A DNA stretch of 64,000 nucleotides from assembly GCF_000165425.1 (NCBI RefSeq), contig NW_001799466.1, positions 124,001-188,000 of the forward strand, written 5' to 3'. This DNA is from Paramecium tetraurelia (taxonomy: Eukaryota; Ciliophora; Oligohymenophorea; Peniculida; Parameciidae). Positions within the stretch are counted from its first letter, which is position 1, and every line of letters starts with the position of its first letter. Shown here piece by piece: positions 24,414 to 36,400 of this stretch. The position numbers were made by a program, and so were the translations under genes. A model generated the notes under the pieces. It was not told the origin of the DNA. It saw only the letters and a list, made by a program, of their open reading frames with translations, and did not search any database.

Positions 24414-26126
24414 ATGGGAAATTGTTTAAAAAGAAACTAAACTTAGTTATAATAAAATCAATAATGCCCAAAATGCCTTATGGTTTTTTTGGCGTAATCA
24501 AGTGCTCTTTAGGTAATTGTTTTAAAGCAAAATAGTACTAATAACATGTTACAAATTGTAGAGTTAGACAAATTTAAAATCCACCTGCTTAATTAAGAAA
24601 CGTTTAAGTTGGTGATGTGGTAATCGAGCCGAACCACCATCAGAATCCCAATCCTAATCCTAATCCAAATCCGAGAACCACTGTACTAAGATTATTTTTA
24701 TCATTCTAAGCCTCATTATATACAGGAAGATTTTTAGAATAGAAAATAAAAATATTATTGGTGCAAAGAATTATTGCCAGGATCCAAGATTAAATATAAA
24801 TGGAACAAGAAAGTATTTCAAACTTTATTTTAACTCAGTTAACTCCCCCAATGCCAGCTGCTAATGTTTCTGAAATGCTGGCCTTGCCGTGGGTTCAAAT
24901 TAAGAATTCTGAATTCCCTATCAAATAAACTTGGTTTCGATTATAATTAGAAAAAAAAAGAATTCCCTGGTAATAAGGAGCAGAAACTTTATCTGTAAAC
25001 AAAGAGAGTTTCTTAATGACAACACTGAATATGTATAAAGAAATTAACTGGCACAAAGAAGTTAAGGTTCATATTGATGGTGATAAAGTATTGGATGCAG
25101 GAGGACTCCTTAGAGAATGGGCTAATTTAATAATGAAGGAGATTATACACCCAGAATCAGGTATGTTTTAAATAGCAGATTGCGATGATGTATCTTATAA
25201 AATCAATTCTGAAGCAGATACGGACGAACATATTATAGATTGTTTTAAATTATTAGGAATTGTTGTAGGTAAATGTATATTTGAGAGGATACCTTTGAAT
25301 ATTTATTTTGATAGATCAATAATTAAGCATATAATAGGCTAGCCTATTTTTTTGGAAGACATTTACTATTACGATAGATAAGTATTGACAATTTAAAATT
25401 TAGTTATATTAATCTTGGGATTTTTTAGTTAATAATAAATTTGAAGCTGATGACTTATCGGAGTATTTCGTTGTTTATAGATAAAGTAAAAGAGATTACT
25501 ATGAATTGAAATAGGGAGGATAAAATATTTAGTTGGACATGGATAATTGCCAAGATTACGTTAATCTGTGGTAGATATATAAGTTAATTTAGCATTGAAT
25601 ATTATACGTATCTATCAGTGAAGCCGTTTTTGACTGCTTTCTTGTCATCCTTATATAGTGTATTCAATTAGTGTTTAATGATTAGATAATTCCTAAATAA
25701 CTTCTTAGCTTACTTGAACCTTTAGAATTAGAAATGATCCTATATGGAACGCCTTTTATTGATATTAATGATTGGAGAGATAATACTGATTATAAAGGTG
25801 CTTATTACAGGACTCATTAAACGATTTAATGGTTTTGGGAAATTTTGGAATAATTAGATTAATTTAATCTTGCCAAATTTTTATAATTTTGTACTGGTTC
25901 GACTCGAACACCAGTAGAAGGATTCAGAAAGCTAGAAAGCAACAGAGGAAACTGTTCTAAGTTTTGTGTCGAAAGTGTACCCTTCACTAAGGCTAGTCCT
26001 TACCCAAAAGCACATACTTGTTTTAATAGATTGGAATTGCCAATGTATGAAACTAGAGAAGATATCGAATAACATTTGAAAGCAGTAATACAGGCTGATT
26101 TGGATGGATAATTTGGAATGGAATGA
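24414..26126 (+). CDS. HECT-type E3 ubiquitin ligase, small, with N-terminal Cys motif
   Basis: The 539-aa product is mainly a HECT catalytic domain. N-lobe: WHKEVKVHIDGDKVLDAGGL, ESGMFQIADCDD, LLGIVVGKCIFERIPLN. C-lobe: LSLLEPLELEMILYG, DINDWRDNTDY, FLQFCTGSTRTPVEGF. The thioester Cys is in the conserved AHTCFNRLELP near residue 506. Upstream there is only about 150 residues: MGNCLKRN (possible myristoyl/palmitoyl anchor), a Cys pair CPKC followed about 28 residues later by NCR (degenerate zinc ribbon), and a (Asn-Pro)n run. Four introns (23, 22, 22, 26 nt) restore frame. Confidence 0.9.
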
Positions 26127-26164
26127 TATTTTAATTCAATATTATATAATTAATAATTTAAAAT

Positions 26165-26664
26165 ATGCAAAGTTATTTACCTGAGGATTCATAAATAAAT
26201 AATAATGAATAGCCAAAGAAAATTAAAAAAAAAAACAAATTTGATTATCACAGAAAAAAAAGGAGAAGTTCTGATGCTTCCAATACTAAAAAATCAAGTT
26301 AGAAATTCACACTGGAGGAAGATAAGCTTATTCTACAGTTAGTTCTAAATGTCGGTCCTAAGTTTTAAAAAATTCATAAGCACTTTCCAGGAAAAACTCT
26401 GGCCATGGTAAAGAATAGATATTACAAATATCTTCGATATAGGTGGGAGATCTTGGGATAGTATTTGTTTAAAATATTTTTAGAAACTACAAACATCTAA
26501 GTCTTCCATAGGATTCTTATGAAAATTTGTGTGAATAACAAAAAATAATAAGTGATCAACTTGAGGAGGAAAAGAGCGACTTAATAGCGTAAGTTTTCTC
26601 ACATACAAAACTACTTTCAAATGCTCGCATGTTTGTTGAATATCTAATTGAACAATTATTATGA
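26165..26664 (+). CDS. Myb/SANT-type DNA-binding protein, small
   Basis: The 158-aa product has a very basic N-terminal region (PKKIKKKNKFDYHRKKRRSS) and one Myb-like repeat: FTLEEDKLILQLVLNVGPKF, then IHKHFPGKTLAMVKNRYYKYLRYRWEIL. The aromatic positions of helices 1-3 fit a SANT/Myb fold. A helical C-terminus follows (QKIISDQLEEEKSDLIAQV). A 23-nt intron restores frame. It probably binds DNA as a transcription or chromatin factor. It begins 38 bp after the HECT stop on the same strand. Confidence 0.75.
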
Positions 26665-27150
26665 ATTCATTATAGTCCTTTACATATAATCATATATAAG
26701 AACTATACTACATCATTATACTATTGCTTACCTTAAAATATACTAAAATCTTGAAAAACACCAATTTAACAATAATTTTTAGCATGAACAAGTTTACATT
26801 CTCCAATGTCTTTTAGTTATTGTAATAAGCGATTATTTAGTAATTGAATACCTGGAATCAAAGTAATTTGTTTCTAATTTCAAATATTATAAACAACAAT
26901 ATTATTATACACAAAAAATCAATGTAATAAAAATAATAACATTAATATTAATATACAACTAATAATATTATTATGATTAATTTCTATGGTTTCAAATTAT
27001 AGAGACCAAACCTTTATATTATTGAATTTAAGAAAGTTGAAATTGATTTCTACATATATTAACGTTGATAAATCAAATTTGAACAACGCATAAGTTAAAT
27101 CTCTATTTTTTAGTAAATAATGTCCTTAATTGAATTTTTGTAAATTAATA
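26665..27150. other. Intergenic, AT-rich, no feature seen
   Basis: Low-complexity A/T sequence between the Myb-like and ankyrin genes. Nothing recognised. Confidence 0.5.
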
Positions 27151-28472
27151 ATGCAATTTACTCCAAAAGTATCTGATTTCGACTTTGAGAGACCTTCAAT
27201 AAAAGTTTACAAACTGAGTTAGCAACTAGTCTTCAATAAAGCTGTATCTGAATAAAAAATAAGAAGATCTAGAGCGATTTCAGATATATTAGATTAACCC
27301 TCAAAATAAATGGATTTCAAGGAGGAAATAAAAAAGTTAGAACAAATTGAAAAGCCTTAAGAGCTAAAAAGGGAAATATTTAGATAAATTAAACAAACTT
27401 GCAGGGAATTTAGAAATGTCGAAAGAGAAAGAGATGGGTCATTATGGGTAAAATCATTTTGTACTAATGAAAAAATTTAACTAAGCAAATTATTCTAAGG
27501 AACTTAAAATATACAAACAATAGATTACAAAAAGTTTCATTCAAGAAGAAACAGCAAAGTAGTCATAATTGCCAAAAAGAAGGAAGTTGAAGTTCCAAAA
27601 TTATCTTAGTTATTACAAAGAGCTTAATAATAACAAAGTAAACCTAGACCTTCGTAAATAAGGTTAAGATTAAAAAGCAAAAATCTGTCTTAAGAAACTA
27701 TATAAGAACAGGAAATCTTTACAGAAAGAGAGTGTTAAGTTAATTTAGCAACTCATAAAATAGATGCCGATACAAAGAAACCTAATAAAGAAATAGATGG
27801 TCAAAATATGAAGGAATTTGATGAGATGCTTCAATTCTATAATCAAGACAGAATAGTTAAAACCTCTTAGTATATTATCCGTAGAAGAATAGATTATAAA
27901 AAAATATTACATGAGTTAAAAAAAAAACTATAATACGTCAGTAGATTAAATTTGGATATTTTTTAGGCATTTAGTGATCAAGTGATTAGTTAAAAACCAT
28001 TCTAAAAAGAGCATTCCTATGAATTTATTTAAGCAGCAAAGCAAGGGAAAGAATTTGAAGTCAAAGAGTTTATAAAAGATAACAAATATTTGGTTTATGA
28101 TTTTGATTATGTAAGTGTGATTGAAAACACTTATAGATTTACATGACGGCTTTACATTGGGCTTGTAAAAGAGGACACTTTGAAATTGTTAGACTATTAG
28201 TTGAAAATGGGGCAGATATTGAATTTCAAGATATCATAGGAAGACCAACACTGTATTTTGCCATAATTGGTAGAAGTGCTAAAATTGTGAAATATATCTT
28301 AGATAAGAGGGCTGATCCTTGGTCAACTACTGCAGTAAACTATAACTAATTGTGTTTGGAATGCGATCCATCTTTTCAGTAATTAATTTCACAAGCAAGA
28401 AAGGTTCATATAACCTTAAAAATGACAGCTCCATCATAAAGAGAAACTATATGGAGAATATTACGTAGATGA
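27151..28472 (+). CDS. Ankyrin-repeat protein
   Basis: The 431-aa product has a long basic, Lys/Gln-rich N-terminal two thirds without a recognised domain (RPSIKVYKLSQQLVFNKAVS, SQYIIRRRIDYKKILHELKK). C-terminal ankyrin repeats follow: YEFIQAAKQGKEFEVKEFI, TALHWACKRGHFEIVRLLVE and TLYFAIIGRSAKIVKYILDK. A 26-nt intron inside the ankyrin region joins FDFDY-type residues to MTALHWA. Without it the repeat is broken by UGA. Likely a protein-protein interaction adaptor; partner unknown. Confidence 0.85.
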
Positions 28473-28727
28473 ATCAATTATTCTATTTAATCATTTACCA
28501 ATTATCTTCTACATTCATAATATTTTCTTTGAATATATATACGTAATAGTTATGAGATTAATTTTATCTTTCAAATTTAATTTTGCTCTAAAATAACCAA
28601 TACTTATTAAAGCAATAAATTCTAAGAATAACATTTCTATGTTTAAAGTCTTCTGTGATGATAGTGGAAATACTATTATGGGGAATCCTTAATTACTAGT
28701 TTATTTATATAATTATTTTATTAAAAT

Positions 28728-28998
28728 ATGTATTAATTATGGAGATTCATCAAGAGGGGTGTAGTGAGCTAACCTCACATGGTTGGAGGAGTGATCATTG
28801 GATATTTTGGAGTAGGAATTATAAGCTATTACAATAGTGATCTATAATTCAATTATGTGAGAATAATAATAATATCCTCAATAGGGAGAATATAATCAAC
28901 CTCATTCGCACAATCACGGAGAGCAAGTTAGATAGTATTGTGAATCAACTTTATTGTAGATTAGATCACAGGTAAATGAACTCAGAGAGTAATATTGA
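28728..28998 (+). CDS. Small single-pass membrane protein, unknown
   Basis: An 80-aa product from two exons separated by a 28-nt intron. The N-terminus MYQLWRFIKRGVVSQPH is basic. The membrane helix is MVGGVIIGYFGVGIISYY. The tail is hydrophilic, with NQPHSHNHGEQ and a helical end ISQVNELREQY-like segment. The frame, the intron and the helix make a chance ORF unlikely. Size and topology resemble small mitochondrial inner-membrane complex subunits, but no family is recognised. Confidence 0.6.
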
Positions 28999-29032
28999 AA
29001 TAATCTGAATGATAATTATATAATATATACAA

Positions 29033-29818
29033 TCATAAAAATATCATGTTTTAACATTGGGTGCATGCTAATTATGGTTTCATTTTTTAGATTATTTGTA
29101 ATATCCCGCATTTATTGCACAATTTACAAATAATTTGTGAAAATTTCCTAGTACTTTGGCATTTGTGTTATTTTTAACAAAATTCAAGGCAATTATAACA
29201 GAAACATTTATTACAATTATTGCAAAAATTTATTTTGCTTTCGATATTTTCATTCAAACGAAAAAAATAATTACAATCGTGCATGGGACAAGTAGTGAAT
29301 TGTCCCATTAGTTTTAATGCTTGATGGTTGAGATTAATATTTGTTAATTTACTTTAATCGACAAATTTGCAATCTTAAATTCTTATTTTGCCATAGCATA
29401 ATCTATTAGTATTAGAAAGTCGTCCAACACAATTTCCAGTGATGAATCCCATCTCTATTTGTTATTTGACTTTCTTTTAAAGACATTTTTCATGATAAAA
29501 ATGATGACAATTTGTTTCAATTTCTTCTGATGTTTCAATTATGTCGAGATTACAAACACTACACGTATTAAGAATTTTGAGTATTTATAAAGATTACTAA
29601 ATATAACTATTAAATACGCTAACTGAATGTTTTGTTCGATGTGATTTGGGTTCCATTGTTTACTAACTTTCTTTTAATGCATTAAAGTTTTCAAGAATAA
29701 ACTTGATCATCGCATCTTATAGTTCAATTTTTTAATATATTTTTTATTAAAGTTTTTGTAATTTTGCATCTACAAATTCTTCTATTTATTTGATTACATT
29801 ATCTATTAATAGGTCCAT
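29033..29818 (-). CDS. RING/IBR-like Cys-rich protein
   Basis: Single 261-aa frame. An N-terminal helical region (DNVIKQIEEFVDAKLQKLQQ) precedes a RING-like module (CSVCNLDIIE, TNCHHFYHEKC). After about 60 residues there is an IBR-like module: TCPMHDCNYFF, NFCNNCNKCFCYNCLEFC, then CNKCG and ACTQC near the end. The order resembles an RBR ligase truncated in RING2: the last Cys pairs are present but no GCNHM-type motif is seen. It ends 34 bp from the convergent small membrane gene. Confidence 0.7.
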
Positions 29819-30592
29819 AATTAATATATTTGTTAATAAATAATTATTATCTGTTTAATAATTAAGTTCTAAAAAGATAAATATCAAATATATTTGTTTG
29901 AATCAACCTAAATATAGTATAGATACTCTTGTAAGATATTGAATATTTATCAAAAATTTTATATTTTTTAAAAATGTTTTATAAATCATTAGCAATTAGA
30001 ATTTCCTCTTTATGCGCATGATTTTCTTATGATCTCTCTTTACATCATGTCAAGATGTTAATCAAACCAAAAATTCAATCATTTTTTGTAAAAATCTATT
30101 TTTTCTTCCAAAATATTTTTGACTTTTCTTTTTAAATCTTGTTAATATATTCTCCAATCCCTTTAGTAATATAAAATATTAAAAGAGTTAAGAGTATGTT
30201 ATAAAAAAAATTAAGTACATATTTAATTTTATTATATTTAGATCATCCTACATTTTCATAAATTACAGCAATATTTTCAGTAACTCTTTTGACTGCTATA
30301 CAATAATTAAGAATCATAATAATAAAAAGTTAAACAAGAATCTTAAAAGTTACTATATATATTACATTCATAATTTCGAAATACTTTAATATCTTAGAAC
30401 TACTTGCATCCCGTATCATAGAATTTATTAGAATATTTCGGTATGTTCTTTGAATAAAAGTAACCTATTAGCAGAAAAATTATTATAAAATTATAAGTAT
30501 TTTTAATTTGAAACATTTTTATCATATAAATTCACACCAAACAATATATAAATCTATCATTAATTTTTTGAACTATTCCATTTCTGTCATCA
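29819..30592. other. AT-rich gap with weak coding signal on minus strand
   Basis: Mostly low-complexity A/T. On the minus strand at about 29900-30320 a frame containing GLENILTRFKKKSQKYFGRK can be extended through a putative 30-nt intron into RDHKKIMRIKRKFQLLM. There is no convincing start. It may be a remnant or a fast-evolving gene. Confidence 0.25.
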
Positions 30593-31510
30593 TCATTTTT
30601 CATGAAGATTGCCTCCCAATTATAATAATATTCTTTATCTCTAATATATTATTAGCTTCCATAAAAATATTTTTTTATCTTTTTTGTATTTAAATCTTGA
30701 TTTTTTCATATCAGCAACAAGCTAATCGAAATCTTGGTCTGGTTCAGCTGGTTTCTAAATATTTCTAGCTAAATTCACTACTCCAGTAACATTGTGTTGT
30801 ACAATTCCATATTATGATTAACTATTGTTAATTAAAAGTATTACTTTTATAAAAATTTAGGTTTTAAGAACAGCTTAACACTTGGCCAATGTTTCCCCTT
30901 TAATACTCTTTTTGTTTTTGAAACAAAAATACTATTGCAAGAAATGAACTTATCCTTTGAGATGCAATTCATAGAGGGAATAGGTTATGGAGGAGTAAAT
31001 TAATTTTGGTTTTAGAATTCTCTTCTACCATTTGCTCATTAACAACTTGGAGTGATTTTATCTATGAGATTTGCTACCATAAAAACGATACTGGCAAACT
31101 CCCATGATTATTTAATAAATAAGATTTACATTTAAATTAAATTAAGTTAAATTATTATAATATTGGTATTTTATAAATATTTAACATATTAACCAATGAT
31201 TTTAAGATTCAAATGTGCATTATAGCTATCCCAAGGAGGTTTCTCTGAAGATATAAAATCTTAAATAAAAATAATATTCCTATGTTGCTAATTAGAAAAG
31301 TTATGAAAATGATTTTTAAATTCTCAATTTAATTATGATTATAATAGAGATGTTTGGGTAATTTTACAATATTAATATAGATAATGATTTCGTTTGTTTA
31401 AATTTAAAACGAGCTCAGCTTCCGGAATAGGAGCCTCGCCCGCAACCTATTAAATAGGTTTAAACTTGGATATGTTTCTACTTGAATCTGGAATGATTGA
31501 GTATTTCAAT
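30593..31510 (-). pseudogene. Broken or unresolved protein gene
   Basis: Several protein-like stretches lie in order on the minus strand. They are ISKFKPIQQVAGEAPIPEAE (about 31470-31400, with locally high GC), FIQDFISSEKPPWDSYNAHL (about 31280-31210), SWEFASIVFMVANLIDKITP (about 31110-31050), and near the 3' end VTGVVNLARNIQKP and DQDFDQLVADMKKSRFKYKK, ending at UGA 30593-30595. An in-frame UGA at about 31326 and frame changes separate them. The only intron that removes the UGA would be 45 nt. No start codon was found. Interpreted as a decaying gene, or a gene with introns outside the usual size range. Confidence 0.4.
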
Positions 31511-31738
31511 TAATTTATTGTTCTTTAAATATTTAATAATTAATTTAATTATTATGGGTTTTTAGAATTGTAAGGAATTTATTTAAAATTTAATCATTAA
31601 TATTTCAAATAAAGATCATAATAATACTTTAATATTATTCATAATTAAAATTTTAATTTTTAGGGAATCTTATAGTAATGTATAATATTAATAAATAAAT
31701 AAGGGTCAAGGCTCAATAATAATAAGTATTAATGAATA

Positions 31739-33084
31739 ATGTTTTCTCTTATTATTAAAACATTACTAAGAATGCTATATCATTTTTACTTTAAAAATAA
31801 TAGTTCCAATGTGGATAAAACTTAACTTTCTAATAAATTAAAAGGAAAGGTATTATCCTCTGAACAGAATGAGAGAGACTCAAATTTTAAGGACTTGTAA
31901 TTAAAAACCATTGATTTTAAAAGCAAAGAATAATATGAAAACATGTTTATCCAAGCCTACAGATATCAAATTATTCAGAGCTACCTAATATTTATTGATG
32001 ATCACGTAATTTAAATAAGTAGCAATTATTTCAAAAAATCAATAATTTTCTCTAAATGTGGAAAAAATAAATAATAATTGCTCTTATAAAGAATTAATTA
32101 ATAACAAACTTAAGAATCAAAATGAAATAAAATTAAAGTCTGTATTATTTTTGGGCAAATTTTAATGAATTCCAATTTATATTTATAGTTGATTATTCAT
32201 CGATAGCAGTATAAAACAAATTCTGAATTTGTTTTTAAATTAATAAGTAAAAAAGCTTAGATTGAATAGAATGTAGTGAGCTTTATAAAATTATTATTTT
32301 AATGTAAATAAATTCAAATAATTTTTCATTCTTATTGTTTATTCTGGCTCTGAGTTGACTCCTTCATAAAAATTACTGCTAGTACGGTATTCATAATAGA
32401 TAAATATAATTATTAATATTTAAAGATATATTTAAAGCAATTTAATGGATTCGCACCCAGCACACTTGAGAAATTAAAAAAAGTAGATCACTTTGATTTT
32501 CAAATCAAGTTAAAATCTAAATTAATTGTATATATGAATTTCGAGTTTATAGATCACAAAAATTAGTTTAGACAAGCCATTCAGAAATAAATGTGCAAAC
32601 AGGTCCTCGACTAAATCCAAACAAAATTTAAAGCAGATCTGGGGATACAGGAGATCTCCTTGAAAGTGTAAATTTTCTACAAAGCAGTGAAAGTCTTGGC
32701 TCGAGTTTATTTCCTTAGTAGATTACTAAAAGTGGTTCTCTTCTGAATTAATATTGCCCTCATGTTCCTCTTACACAAGAGATAGAAAATTGCTTATTTG
32801 AATAAATAAAGTCAGCTTCGACATGTAAATTTTAGAATATTTGCAAAATGAATTGCAAGATGAAATTTAATCCCGCATATACTAATGTTTAATAAATATT
32901 GTTATATTAACTCCATGAAAATTAGATTGTAGAATTAAAAAACATAATAATGAAAAATCAAGAAAAGAAGATCAGGGCTTGTGATGGGTAAGGATGCGAA
33001 TTCTATTTTATTTTGAATAATTAATTACCATAAGCAAATTATTACTGTCCTCTTTGCTTAGAATATTTTGAGTTAAAAATATGA
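31739..33084 (+). CDS. IBR-like zinc-binding gene, exon structure unresolved
   Basis: The 3' half (about 32395-33084) is convincing. It reads FNGFAPSTLEKLKKVDHFDF, QFRQAIQKQMCKQVLDQIQ and a probable 26-nt intron. After that come LLNQYCPHVPLTQEIENCLF, CKFQNICKMNCKMKFNPAY, IMKNQEKKIRACDGQGCEFY and YYCPLC before the UGA, a pattern like the second half of an RBR/IBR domain. The 5' part has an open frame from ATG 31739 (EQYENMFIQAYRYQIIQSYL), but I could not connect it cleanly: UGA codons occur in all frames near 32145-32350. It may be two genes, or a partly decayed one. Confidence 0.42.
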
Positions 33085-33415
33085 ATATTTTTAAAAATAG
33101 TATTTATTTTAATATTTAATCTTAATAATCCTATTCGCATGATCAGAACAAAATCAATTTAATACCTTTCACTTTTATGAGTAAGATGAGGGAAGTGTAA
33201 ACTATATTAAGAGAATCATGCTTCCTGTAGGATAATTAAGGCATTTGAGATATTAAAATACTTAAATAATATAATAGCATTATCAGTATTAATTAAATTT
33301 AATCTTTAAGAATTCTAAAGTTGAATAAAATTGAATAATGTATTATTTTTGTTAGAAAACATAAAGTTTAACAAAAAGTTGTATTTTTATAGTTTTTAAT
33401 AATAACTTATTAATA
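33085..33415. other. Intergenic, AT-rich, no feature seen
   Basis: A/T-rich sequence upstream of the large coiled-coil gene. No feature recognised. Confidence 0.5.
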
Positions 33416-36400
33416 ATGAACAGTTGCTCTCCCGTCTTAAGTTAATCCAAAGTGACTACTACATCTGGATTCTTAAAAAATTTATTAGATTATAAAGCTT
33501 CTCTAAATTCAAATGGATCGAGCAAAAAATAATCAATTTCTAGTTTTTAAAGAGACATTTCTCATCTTGCCGATTCATTCAGACATAAGACCTTGTAATA
33601 ACAAATTAAGGAGAAACAACAAGTAGCAGAAATGCGATTAAATGAATACATTCTAAAGTAAAAGGAGAGAAAACACAATCAAGAGTACATGATGCAAAAT
33701 CAAAGGTATCACTATAAAACATAAAATCTCGAAAACACTTTCGATGACGTGCTTTAAATTTTAGAGAAATATTCAGACTTCAATTTGAATTGGGTAGCAT
33801 AAGACTTATAAGAAGTAAGTGGAAATAGGAAAAATGTAATGTTAAATTTAAAATAAACAATAGTGAATGGTATAGAAAAGGGGTATTTTGAGGATATTTC
33901 AAGTACTCAGAACACCGAAAGGAAATTATCCATAAAGAAAAAAATAAGTACTTATCTGAATAATATTTGGGATAGTTAAGGACATGAAACACACAAGCAC
34001 ACATTTCTTTTCGAACGAGCCTACTGGGAGAAATGATGCTATTAATCTAAAAAAATGGCTTTAAAATCAATTGGAGAATATCTCCTAAAATCCAAGTATT
34101 GATCACAAATCTAAATTACAGTAAGCAAGCGATGTCCTATTTTTATGCTTGAATGAATTGATTAGATAAGTTTCATTTTAATGTACAGAGAGAGGATAAT
34201 TGATGCTCGCTATCTTTAAAGGGTATATAACAGTATTTAGAAAAACTATGAATATGTCAGAGTCCGATAAGCAACAAATGTAAATAATGGGTTACAAAAA
34301 TTAATTGGAACAATAAGTAGAATTTGAATAGCAATAAGATGAAATGAATGAAAAGATATTAAATCTCAAATAAGTCATCCAAAAATTAGAGAATCAATTG
34401 TAAACACAAAAGGAAGATGAACAAAATTTGATGATAATAGTTTAAAAACTGACAAAGTAGAATGAACTCGACAAAACTATGAAAAAGAGTGCTGCTACTT
34501 TGATATCAAACTTGAATAGAGAAATTAAAGAGTTAAGAAACAAAATATAGAAGATCTAATATATGAAATAATCTAATCATTAAGTTATAAAAGCTGAAGA
34601 AGAAGAAGATGAATAAGATTTGTCATTGTCTTAAGTATTAAAGGAAGTTGATAAAAAAACATCTGTTGAATAAAATCCTGATATAGTTGTAAAAGACATA
34701 GTTGATGAACCACCAAAGATTACTTTCTCTGTTAATTGTTAAACTGAAATTTTTGTTCATACTTTTGAAACTTAAACTGATCTAAATTTGATAGGACAGT
34801 AATTTGATAAAATTATTAATCAATAAGAATTGGATTAGCATTTCAAAGAGTTCCAACTTAAAGAGTAAATGGGCTACTTTCTCTCAGATGATCAATAGCC
34901 AATGAGCAATAATAATAAGAATTCTCAATGTCAACCATAAATATAATAGTAAAAGGACCAGAGAGCAAGTTTAATAAGAATATTAGATGGATTGCCAGGT
35001 AGCATGGATAATATAAAGAATATGAAGAAGGAAGATATGTTCGATTTGTTTGTTAATAACATGAGAACCTTGAGGGAATTATTCGATAAAGAAGAACCAT
35101 AGGAAAAATAAGTATAGAGTGATTCAGAACAGTCAATGTTTGTAGAGCCTCCAGAAGTAAATAGTGATGAAAAGAGATCAATAAATAAGGATTCTAAAAA
35201 TAATATTAGGTTGATTGCTGAAGTTGCAGAAATGGATGAAGCATCTCCCATGCCAAATGGATAAAAAAGGATAAATTTTAGTTTAAAGAAATTATCATTT
35301 GAAAAAATTGAACAACAGGCTGTGAAAAATAATACCAACTCTTAAAAATAAAGTCAGAAATCTAATAAAAGACAACTAGAAAAGATGTTTAGTTCAGATA
35401 AGTTGGCACTACCAACTGTAAAAGAATTTCAACCTAATGAGCTTACGCAAACATAAATGCTTACTAATTCAAATACTCATCTTAATACAGTCAATTCAAA
35501 TTAGTCCATCATTCAGAGTAGTACGAATCTATAAGCTAATACAATAGCTAATAAATTTGGATTAAGTAAACAAGAGTAGATCCAATTGAAAACTTAAGTT
35601 GCAATGTTGATTATGTTGTATAACTTATAAATTCAGAAATAATAAAACTTAACTCGATCTATGAATGATTTGGCAGGATTATTAAATTAACTGTTTTCAT
35701 TTACTAGAAAATTGATGATACACATCCTAAGAACTCAATAATAGTCTCACAAATAAATAGTTGAATAATTTCTAGTAGAATTCGATTCTTTGCGTAAAAG
35801 AATGCCAATTGAATTAGATGCAGAGATATAAGAAGAAGAGTATCTTATAACAGAATTTGATGAAGAGGAAGAGAAGGAGAAGAAGAAGCAAATATTATTT
35901 AAGAAAAAAAAAAATAGAATTACAAAAGCTTTGCAATTTAACTTTTAATAGAAACAAAATAAAGTAAATGTGATTGACAGATTGATGCATCCAGGAGTAA
36001 TATTGGCAGTTAAAGCTAGAGAATAATCATATTTGTTTAAGAAAGTAGTAAATTATTGGCCTTTAAAAAATGTATTGAGAACTATTACTTAATTGTATGA
36101 TGAAAAGATTAGAAGCAGCAAAGACAATGAATCATAAAAGGATCTCGAAATGCAAATCTTTGTTTTTAATAATTTTTTAAATAGATATGGATTTAAGAAT
36201 GTTGCTGAAAAGAAATATTTGTAATTCTTACTTTCAGTTATTCATTTTTCCTCTATCTTTAGAGTCAATGTGTTTGCAAGGATGATTGCAATATTGTAAG
36301 ACGAACATTTAAATTTTTCAATTGAAGAATCATCTTTCTTTTTATAAGGGTATGATTTCATGTGTTCCGAATCATCCTTGGGAGTCAATGTTGTTCAAAG

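Noticed and set aside
31238-31290. GGTTTCTCTGAAG resembling the start of U5 snRNA
   Set aside because: The invariant U-rich U5 loop and Sm site do not follow; the minus strand is coding-like there.
31408-31455. GC-rich patch considered as a tRNA, snRNA or other RNA gene
   Set aside because: No cloverleaf, T-loop or conserved snRNA sequence; the minus strand reads as ordinary protein codons.
34931-35338. 135-codon open frame on the minus strand
   Set aside because: Antisense to the large coiled-coil gene, whose plus frame is continuous for over 3 kb.
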